Below are positions 29,150-34,248 of a DNA stretch of 34,248 bases, piece after piece. How positions within the stretch are numbered: position 1 is the first letter of the stretch; every line of letters starts with the position of its first letter. Source of the stretch: Peptococcaceae bacterium (GTDB lineage: Bacteria; Bacillota; Desulfitobacteriia; Desulfitobacteriales; Syntrophobotulaceae); NCBI GenBank assembly GCA_012521215.1, contig JAAYMU010000201.1, positions 1-34,248 of the forward strand. The letters are read 5' to 3'. Below the pieces are notes generated by a model that had not been told where the DNA came from, made no database searches, and saw only the letters and a list, made by a program, of their open reading frames with translations. Position numbers and translations under genes: made by a program.

Positions 29150-29166
29150 AGGAGGGCATTTAAAGC

Positions 29167-29556
29167 ATGGCACGTAAAGTTGTTCGTACCAGAAGAAGAG
29201 AACGCAAGAATATTGAAAGCGGAGTAGCTCATATTAGATCGACGTTTAACAATACCATCGTTACAATTACTGACCCTGCAGGAAACGCTATATCCTGGTC
29301 AAGTGCAGGCTCCTTGGGTTTTAAAGGTTCACGTAAAAGCACTCCTTTTGCCGCTCAATCTGCTGCTGAAGCTGCGGCTAAAGCTGCAATGGAGCATGGA
29401 CTCAAAACGGTGGAATGTTATGTTAAAGGCCCAGGAGCAGGCCGGGAAGCTGCCATAAGAGCATTGCAGGCTGCAGGTTTAGAAGTAAATCTTATCCGAG
29501 ATGTAACTCCTATTCCTCATAACGGGTGTCGCCCGCCCAAACGCAGAAGAGTATAA
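29167..29556 (+). CDS. rpsK: 30S ribosomal protein S11
   Basis: A 129-residue platform protein near the Shine-Dalgarno/anti-Shine-Dalgarno helix. [26 protein letters not shown] and the C-terminal [18 protein letters not shown] are family signatures. AAAGGAGGG precedes the ATG. Length is normal. Confidence 0.97.
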   Translation: MARKVVRTRRRERKNIESGVAHIRSTFNNTIVTITDPAGNAISWSSAGSLGFKGSRKSTPFAAQSAAEAAAKAAMEHGLKTVECYVKGPGAGREAAIRALQAAGLEVNLIRDVTPIPHNGCRPPKRRRV

Positions 29557-29569
29557 GGGGGTGTAAGTT

Positions 29570-30199
29570 GTGGCGAAATATACAGAACCAGTGTGCCGTT
29601 TATGCCGGCGTGAAGGACAAAAATTATTCCTTAAAGGAGATCGCTGTTATACCAATAAATGTGCTATCGACCGCAGACCTTATGCTCCCGGTATGCATGG
29701 CCAGAGCAGAGGCAAGAAACCGACAGAATTCGGCATTCAGCTTAGAGAAAAGCAAAAAGCAAGAAGAATTTATGGTGTTTTGGAAAAACAATTTAGAGGA
29801 TACTTTGCCAAAGCTGCTCGTCAGAAAGGTATGACCGGCGAAAATCTCCTGCGTATACTCGAAAGACGTTTGGATAATGTTGTATATCGTTTAGGATTTG
29901 CTGCTTCCAGACCGGAAGCCCGTCAGTTTGTTACCCATGGGCATATTACTGTGAACGGCAAAAGAGTAGATATTGCTTCCTACCAAGTTAAAGTCGGTGA
30001 TGTAATCTCTTTCAAGGAAAAGAGCAGAGAACTTAACAGAATAAAAGAAATGATCGAAAGACTGCAAGATCGCTCTGTTCCGGCTTGGCTAAGTCTTGAC
30101 GTTGATAAAGTAACGGGGACAGTAATCCAATTGCCGTCACGTGAAGATGTTCAAATTCCTATTGAAGAGCATCTTATTGTTGAGAAATACTCACGGTAA
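29570..30199 (+). CDS. rpsD: 30S ribosomal protein S4, zinc type
   Basis: A 209-residue primary assembly protein. A GTG start follows GGGGGTGTAAG. N-terminal zinc ligands are C9, C12, C26 and C31. The S4 RNA-binding domain ([20 protein letters not shown] ... GHITVNGK) is complete. Its location in the alpha operon next to rpoA is the E. coli arrangement; in Bacillus rpsD stands alone with its own S4 leader. No such leader was noticed here. Confidence 0.96.
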   Translation: MAKYTEPVCRLCRREGQKLFLKGDRCYTNKCAIDRRPYAPGMHGQSRGKKPTEFGIQLREKQKARRIYGVLEKQFRGYFAKAARQKGMTGENLLRILERRLDNVVYRLGFAASRPEARQFVTHGHITVNGKRVDIASYQVKVGDVISFKEKSRELNRIKEMIERLQDRSVPAWLSLDVDKVTGTVIQLPSREDVQIPIEEHLIVEKYSR

Positions 30200-30226
30200 A
30201 CTTTTCCAGGAAAGAAGGTGCATCCG

Positions 30227-31174
30227 ATGCTTGAAATCGAGAAGCCCAATATTGAGTGTGTTGAGAGGTCTGAAGATAATACCTATGCCAAATTTGTTAT
30301 TGAACCATTGGAGAGAGGTTATGGCATCACACTTGGGAACTCCCTAAGACGCATTTTACTCTCCTCTCTGCCCGGCTCGGCGGTTACCTCGGTTAAAATA
30401 GAAGGGGTACTTCATGAATTCTCAACCATTCCAGGTGTCTTGGAAGATGTAACGGAGATAATCCTCAATGTCAAATCCTTGGCACTAAAAGGACATACGG
30501 ATGAAGTTCGTGTCCTTCGATTGGAATGTGAAGGAGAAGGAGTTGTCACAGCCGGAGATATTATCACAGGACCAGATATTGAAATCTTGAATCCGGATTT
30601 AAAAATTGCCACCCTGGATAAAGACGGCCGTCTCTATATGGAAATGACTGTAGAACGTTCCCGAGGATATGTTTCTGCTGAGAAAAATAAAAAACAAGAC
30701 CAGGCCATTGGTGTAATTCCGGTTGATTCAATATTTACTCCTATTTATAAAGTGAATTATACCGTAGAAGATACACGGGTTGGGATGATGACCGACTTTG
30801 ATAAGTTAACCTTAGAAGTATGGTCGAACGGCAGTATTACTCCTAGAGAGGCAATTAGTCTTGCTGCTAAGATTTTAAGTGAGCACTTGCAATTGTTTAT
30901 TGGGCTTACCGACAACATTGGTGATGTAGAAATAATGGTCGAAAAAGAAGAAGAAGAAAAAGACAAGATTCTGGAAATGACTGTTGAAGAACTCGATTTG
31001 TCGGTAAGATCGTATAACTGCCTTAAAAGAGCGGGAATTAATACTGTAGAGGAGCTTATTCAGAGAACCGAAGAAGATATGATGAAAGTGCGTAATCTTG
31101 GGCGCAAGTCTTTAGAAGAAGTAGATAATAAACTCAAAGAACTAGGCTTGTCATTCCGTAAATCGGAAGATTAA
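30227..31174 (+). CDS. rpoA: DNA-directed RNA polymerase subunit alpha
   Basis: A 315-residue polymerase assembly subunit. The ATG at 30227 follows GAAAGAAGGTG; a GTG at 30218 lies inside that site. The N-terminal dimerisation domain includes [15 protein letters not shown]. The C-terminal domain (about 245-315) contains [17 protein letters not shown] and [10 protein letters not shown], the helix-hairpin surface that binds UP elements and activators. An acidic linker (EKEEEEKDK) connects the two domains. Confidence 0.97.
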   Translation: MLEIEKPNIECVERSEDNTYAKFVIEPLERGYGITLGNSLRRILLSSLPGSAVTSVKIEGVLHEFSTIPGVLEDVTEIILNVKSLALKGHTDEVRVLRLECEGEGVVTAGDIITGPDIEILNPDLKIATLDKDGRLYMEMTVERSRGYVSAEKNKKQDQAIGVIPVDSIFTPIYKVNYTVEDTRVGMMTDFDKLTLEVWSNGSITPREAISLAAKILSEHLQLFIGLTDNIGDVEIMVEKEEEEKDKILEMTVEELDLSVRSYNCLKRAGINTVEELIQRTEEDMMKVRNLGRKSLEEVDNKLKELGLSFRKSED

Positions 31175-31193
31175 ACTAAAGGGGGGATCATAG

Positions 31194-31535
31194 TTGGCTT
31201 ATCGCAAGCTTGGAGCAAATATGGGCAAACGTAAGGCCTTGCTTAGAAATATCGTCACTTCCTTGCTCAAACATGGTAAAATAGAGACAACAGAGGCTAG
31301 GGCCAAAGAACTTAACGCTCTGGCAGAAAAGATGATCACTCTTGGCAAAAGAGGAGATTTGGCAGCCAGACGTCAGGCTATGGAATTTTTGTTGGATGAA
31401 ACAGTGGTTAAAGAGCTGTTCGATAATATAGCACCTAAGTACGCCGACCGGCAGGGAGGCTATACCAGAATCATGAAAAAAGGTTTCCGTCGTGGCGATG
31501 CGGCTGAAATGGTTCTTGTGGAGTTGGTGGACTAA
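31194..31535 (+). CDS. rplQ: 50S ribosomal protein L17
   Basis: A 113-residue protein near the tunnel exit. A TTG start at 31194 follows AAGGGGGG and gives [37 protein letters not shown] and a compact C-terminus with [11 protein letters not shown] match the short bacterial form. It closes the ribosomal protein part of this unit, and truA follows directly. Confidence 0.96.
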   Translation: MAYRKLGANMGKRKALLRNIVTSLLKHGKIETTEARAKELNALAEKMITLGKRGDLAARRQAMEFLLDETVVKELFDNIAPKYADRQGGYTRIMKKGFRRGDAAEMVLVELVD

Positions 31536-31556
31536 GGCGGTTTGGCTATCCATAGA

Positions 31557-31599
31557 GAGTCGAAGTTCGAAGTTTTGTAACTGTCTCGAACTTCGATTC
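31557..31599 (+). promoter_or_regulatory. 14-bp hairpin between rplQ and truA
   Basis: GAGTCGAAGTTCGA (31557-31570) pairs with TCGAACTTCGATTC (31586-31599), with a single GU pair, around a 15-base loop. No T-run follows, and the truA ribosome binding site starts about 12 bases later. It may be a processing or stability element, or may tune truA translation. Confidence 0.55.
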
Positions 31600-31621
31600 G
31601 TGGCGGCCATAGGAGGTAATT

Positions 31622-32401
31622 ATGCGCAATATCCTTCTGCGACTAGCCTACGATGGAACAAACTACCACGGATTCCAACGGCAACCTGCAATTCACGGTC
31701 ACACCATTCAAGGAGAGTTGGAAAGAGTCTGGAAGAAGCTTTTTGCCGAAGAGATTGGAATTGTTACTGCAGGTAGGACTGATGCCGGAGTACATGCCGC
31801 AGGACAAGTCGTAAACTTTTTTACTAAAGCCCGTATTCCGTGCCACAAAATCCCAAAAGCCATGAACAGCATCCTTCCCTATGATATAAGGGTTCTGGAG
31901 GCCGAGGCCGTTTCTGCAGATTTTAATGCTCGGAAGAGCGCCAAATGGAAAAGGTATGATTATCGTATAGATAACAACCCTATACCGGACGTTTTCTCCA
32001 GATTATATTACCTACATGAGCCGCAGCCACTTAATATTGGGCATATGCAAAAGGCAGCCGCTTGCATGGAAGGAAGGCATAATTTTAAGGCGTTTGCAGC
32101 AGCCGGTTCTTCGGCCAGAAGTTTTGTCCGGACACTTTATCGCTGCAAGGTGAGCCAACAGAACAAGCATGTTCTTGTTACTTGTATAGGTGACGGTTTT
32201 TTATATAATATGGTAAGGATTATTACCGGCACTCTTCTCTATGTAGGCAAAGGTAAAATAAAACCTGAGGAAATCCCCGAAATTATTCAGTCTAAGGATC
32301 GGGTCCGAGCGGGGATAACAGCGGCAGCCAAGGGTCTGACCCTCACTTATGTCAACTACGATGGTTCAGCACCGACGGACATTTTCCCGGACCTACTTTA
32401 G
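31622..32401 (+). CDS. truA: tRNA pseudouridine(38-40) synthase
   Basis: A 259-residue enzyme converting uridines 38-40 in the tRNA anticodon arm to pseudouridine. The catalytic aspartate is D54 in GRTDAGVHA, with the family start RLAYDGTNYHGFQRQP and the C-terminal FLYNMVRIITGTL motif. ATAGGAGG precedes the ATG. In many Firmicutes ecfA-ecfA-ecfT genes lie between rplQ and truA; here they are missing. Confidence 0.96.
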   Translation: MRNILLRLAYDGTNYHGFQRQPAIHGHTIQGELERVWKKLFAEEIGIVTAGRTDAGVHAAGQVVNFFTKARIPCHKIPKAMNSILPYDIRVLEAEAVSADFNARKSAKWKRYDYRIDNNPIPDVFSRLYYLHEPQPLNIGHMQKAAACMEGRHNFKAFAAAGSSARSFVRTLYRCKVSQQNKHVLVTCIGDGFLYNMVRIITGTLLYVGKGKIKPEEIPEIIQSKDRVRAGITAAAKGLTLTYVNYDGSAPTDIFPDLL

Positions 32402-32435
32402 ATTTATGTACAAATTGTTATACTGGATAATAATG

Positions 32436-32465
32436 TTGACTTTTAGGTAGACTTTAGGATAAAAT
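32436..32465 (+). promoter_or_regulatory. Sigma-A promoter for rplM-rpsI
   Basis: TTGACT (32436-32441), an 18-base spacer, and TAAAAT (32460-32465). The predicted start near 32472 leaves a leader of about 75 nt. Confidence 0.75.
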
Positions 32466-32471
32466 TTTCGA

Positions 32472-32546
32472 GACGATTCTTTTACCGAACGTGAACGAGC
32501 CCCTCACGTCAGGTATGAAATTAGATTAGACGATGGAGGTAACAAC
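32472..32546 (+). promoter_or_regulatory. Possible L13 leader RNA
   Basis: A short leader between the promoter and rplM contains ACGTGA-ACGAGCCCC-TCACGT (32489-32509) followed by GGTATGAAATT. Firmicutes rplM genes are known to be preceded by the autoregulatory L13 leader. Position and size fit, but the consensus could not be checked here. Confidence 0.45.
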
Positions 32547-32978
32547 ATGACCACTCAATTTGCGAAAGCCAATGAGGTGGAACGTAAGTGGTATGTCATA
32601 GACGCAGCAGGTGTGCCCTTGGGCAGAGTTGCTGCCGAAGCAGCCCGTTTACTGAGAGGTAAACATAAACCAATATTTACACCCAATGTTGATACAGGTG
32701 ATTTTGTAATCATTGTCAATGCAGAAAAAACTGTACTCACCGGCAACAAACTTGACAAGAAAATGTATCGTCGGCACTCAGGATATCCGGGTGGTCTGAA
32801 AGAGATGACTTACAGGGTGCTAATGAGTAAGAACCCGGAAAGAGCAATGGAGCGTGCTGTAAAAGGAATGCTTCCTCATAACAAACTCGGTGCCCAGATG
32901 TATAAAAAGCTAAAGGTTTATAGAGGGCCTGAACATCCACATTTGGCACAAAAACCCGAAATATGGACATTGAAATAG
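32547..32978 (+). CDS. rplM: 50S ribosomal protein L13
   Basis: A 143-residue early 50S assembly protein. [27 protein letters not shown] and the [21 protein letters not shown] motif are family signatures. GATGGAGGT precedes the ATG. It forms a two-gene unit with rpsI (19-base gap), the universal arrangement. Confidence 0.97.
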   Translation: MTTQFAKANEVERKWYVIDAAGVPLGRVAAEAARLLRGKHKPIFTPNVDTGDFVIIVNAEKTVLTGNKLDKKMYRRHSGYPGGLKEMTYRVLMSKNPERAMERAVKGMLPHNKLGAQMYKKLKVYRGPEHPHLAQKPEIWTLK

Positions 32979-32997
32979 GTTGGAAGGAGGTTAAAGC

Positions 32998-33393
32998 ATG
33001 TCTGCACAGCTTCAGTACCAAGGCACAGGCAGGAGAAAAAAAGCAGTTGCCAGGGTAAGACTTGTTGCCGGCAGCGGCAAATTTTCGATTAATGAAAGAG
33101 GCTTAAGCGAATATTTCGGTAAGAAAACTCTGGAAATGATTGTTCAACAACCATTGGAAATTACTGAAACATTAGGTAAATATGATATATATGCAAGAGT
33201 ACACGGCGGTGGCACAACCGGCCAGGCAGGTGCCCTGCGTTTGGGTATCGCCAGAGCTCTCCTCAAGGCAGATGAAAGCCTTAGACCGGCCTTAAAACGA
33301 GCAGGTTTTCTTACACGTGACCCACGAATGAAAGAACGGAAGAAATACGGTCTTAAAAAAGCTCGTAAAGCTCCGCAATTCTCCAAACGTTAA
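32998..33393 (+). CDS. rpsI: 30S ribosomal protein S9
   Basis: A 131-residue protein whose C-terminal tail reaches the P-site tRNA anticodon; the terminal [12 protein letters not shown] with its final arginine is intact. [19 protein letters not shown] and [19 protein letters not shown] are signatures. TGGAAGGAGG precedes the ATG. Two repeat copies lie between the stop and the terminator. Confidence 0.97.
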   Translation: MSAQLQYQGTGRRKKAVARVRLVAGSGKFSINERGLSEYFGKKTLEMIVQQPLEITETLGKYDIYARVHGGGTTGQAGALRLGIARALLKADESLRPALKRAGFLTRDPRMKERKKYGLKKARKAPQFSKR

Positions 33394-33404
33394 TTTCTGT
33401 TTAT

Positions 33405-33441
33405 TTACACACGAGTTTGTTTACAATTACAAAGTTTGCTT
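33405..33441 (-). repeat. Two minus-strand copies of GAGCAAACTTTGT-type repeat
   Basis: Read on the minus strand: AAGCAAACTTTGTAA (33441-33427), then AACAAACTCGTGTGTAA (33421-33405). The first matches the repeats at 33988-34191 almost perfectly. The second resembles their longer variant at about 13 of 17 positions. Confidence 0.6.
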
Positions 33442-33453
33442 ATCGCAAGCGCC

Positions 33454-33495
33454 AACCGTCATAGGTTTCTATACCTTTGGCGGTTTTCTATTTTT
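33454..33495 (+). terminator. Intrinsic terminator after rpsI
   Basis: AACCGTCA-T-AGGT pairs with ACCT-T-TGGCGGTT (33454-33485), 12 pairs with one GU and one mismatch, around TTCTAT. TTCTATTTTT follows. It ends the rplM-rpsI unit. Confidence 0.8.
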
Positions 33496-33588
33496 GGTGA
33501 ATTATCAAGAGTAATGATATATAATATTATTAGCAATAAATGGAGTATGAATATTTAATATGATATGTAGGATACGGTTTTTAGCGAG

Positions 33589-33630
33589 AAACGGTAAAGA
33601 ATAATTACGTACTACCGTTTTATTTTTTTT
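33589..33630 (+). terminator. Orphan terminator/attenuator upstream of 88-codon gene
   Basis: AAACGGTA (33589-33596) pairs perfectly with TACCGTTT (33613-33620), followed directly by TATTTTTTTT. It lies 75 bases before the next start and has no gene between it and the previous terminator. It therefore ends either a short RNA or a regulated leader. Confidence 0.75.
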
Positions 33631-33705
33631 ATGTCGAATTTATAGATTTAGGCACTATAACTATGGTTTCGAAAATAAAGAGAATTTAGGGAAGGGGTAT
33701 GTCAA

Positions 33706-33972
33706 ATGTTCCTTTTTAACAGGGAAAGTGTATACATAGGATATTCAATAGAAGAAATGTCAAAGGTGAGGGGTGCTCTTGAAAAGGAGGGTATTAAGTA
33801 TTCATATAAGGTGGTAAACCATTCAGGACAATGGTCGGGACGGGGTACAAGAAGAGGCAGATTTGGGAGTTTCGGAATGAATATGAACTACGAGAAACAA
33901 TATTCTGTTTATGTTCATAGAAAGGATGTAGAAAAGGCAAAGTATCTTGTTAATACTGCTTTACATCAATAA
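33706..33972 (+). CDS. Small protein of unknown function, Gly/Arg-rich loop
   Basis: An 88-residue soluble protein. The ATG at 33706 is 9 bases after AAGGGG; an ATG at 33700 is out of frame and stops after six codons. It reads as strand-helix (SVYIGYSIEEMSKVRGALEKEG), a strand (KYSYKVVN), a glycine/arginine-rich loop at 40-57 (SGQWSGRGTRRGRFGSFG), then strand-helix (QYSVYVHRKDVEKAKYLV). This two-half alpha/beta layout is reminiscent of DUF2007-type small proteins, but that is only a resemblance. It is a stand-alone gene preceded by an orphan terminator and flanked by short repeats. No function is proposed. Confidence 0.7.
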   Translation: MFLFNRESVYIGYSIEEMSKVRGALEKEGIKYSYKVVNHSGQWSGRGTRRGRFGSFGMNMNYEKQYSVYVHRKDVEKAKYLVNTALHQ

Positions 33973-33987
33973 CATATCGAAATCCTT

Positions 33988-34191
33988 GAGCAAACTTTGT
34001 CATTCTTCGCTGCTCACGAGCAAACTCGCTTGTCATTTTCTCATTTTTTATATCTTTTTTTATATGTTTTAAGTAAAGGTAACCCGAGAGCAAACTTTGT
34101 CACTACAAGGGAAGAAACAGGGAGAAGCCTTGCAACAACTACATTTCATCACGAGCAAACTTTGTAACTACGTGAGCAAACTTATTTGTAA
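33988..34191 (+). repeat. Cluster of five GAGCAAACTTTGTCA-type repeats
   Basis: Direct copies at 33988-34002, 34018-34035, 34088-34102, 34153-34167 and 34174-34191. Three are 15 bases (GAGCAAACTTTGTCA or ...TAA). Two are 18 bases with three extra bases inside (GAGCAAACTCGCTTGTCA, GAGCAAACTTATTTGTAA). Spacing is irregular (21-70 bases), which excludes a CRISPR. Two inverted copies lie on the other side of the 88-codon gene. Confidence 0.75.
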
Positions 34192-34248
34192 CTGAACATA
34201 GTAATAAATAAAAAATGGCACAAAAATAAGGGTAAATTTCAGAAAAAA

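Larger units (their letters stand above)
33394..33705 (+). other. Intergenic region rpsI to 88-codon gene
   Basis: Contains two minus-oriented copies of the small repeat (33405-33441), the rpsI terminator (33454-33495), then about 90 AT-rich bases and a second strong terminator (33589-33630) that has no gene directly before it. A TATAAT-like sequence near 33520 lacks a good -35. The remaining 75 bases lead to the next gene. Confidence 0.6.

Noticed and set aside
33988-34191. CRISPR array
   Set aside because: Repeats are 15-18 bases, spacing is irregular from 21 to 70 bases, copies are imperfect and no cas genes are nearby.

Overview
The window is the core of a low-GC Gram-positive genome. 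It carries the RNA polymerase beta/beta-prime genes and the str, S10, spc and alpha ribosomal operons fused into one co-directional array on the plus strand, followed by rplM-rpsI. Strong AGGAGG ribosome binding sites, frequent TTG/GTG starts, a 13-15 residue insertion in S12 (as in Bacillus), zinc-type S14/S4/L36/adenylate kinase, the L7Ae-like gene between rpoC and rpsL, and a Cys-rich insertion in EF-Tu all point to an anaerobic Clostridia member. The EF-Tu insertion and the tungsten-type aldehyde oxidoreductase make the Peptococcaceae/Desulfitobacteriales the best guess. The genus cannot be told from the sequence.

Layout: 1-363 is gene-poor, with a long hairpin and a possible degraded minus-strand gene end. 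364-3898 is a metabolic cassette: a four-cluster ferredoxin, an aldehyde:ferredoxin oxidoreductase (AOR) family enzyme and an Asp/Glu/hydantoin racemase family protein, closed by a clear intrinsic terminator. 3899-4503 is a long AT-rich promoter and leader region for rpoB. 4504-11553 is rpoB-rpoC. 11611-16323 is the L7Ae-like gene, rpsL, rpsG, fusA and tuf, starting from a near-consensus promoter. rpsJ (16474-16779) follows tuf after a structured spacer. A separate promoter with its own leader then drives rplC-rplD-rplW-rplB-rpsS-rplV-rpsC-rplP-rpmC-rpsQ-rplN-rplX-rplE-rpsN-rpsH-rplF-rplR-rpsE-rplO-secY-adk-map-infA-rpmJ-rpsM-rpsK-rpsD-rpoA-rplQ-truA. rplM-rpsI have another promoter and leader, and a terminator after rpsI. 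The last 800 bases hold an 88-codon gene of unknown function preceded by an orphan terminator and flanked by copies of a 15-18 base repeat.

Most of the window is conserved information-processing machinery and is annotated with high confidence. The less ordinary parts are the ferredoxin-AOR-racemase cassette upstream of rpoB, the non-coding leaders (rpoB, rpsJ, rplC, rplM), the EF-Tu substitutions, the absence of rpmD (L30) between rpsE and rplO and of ECF transporter genes between rplQ and truA, and the small repeat family at the 3' end. No CRISPR array, tRNA, rRNA, intact insertion sequence or prophage gene was seen.
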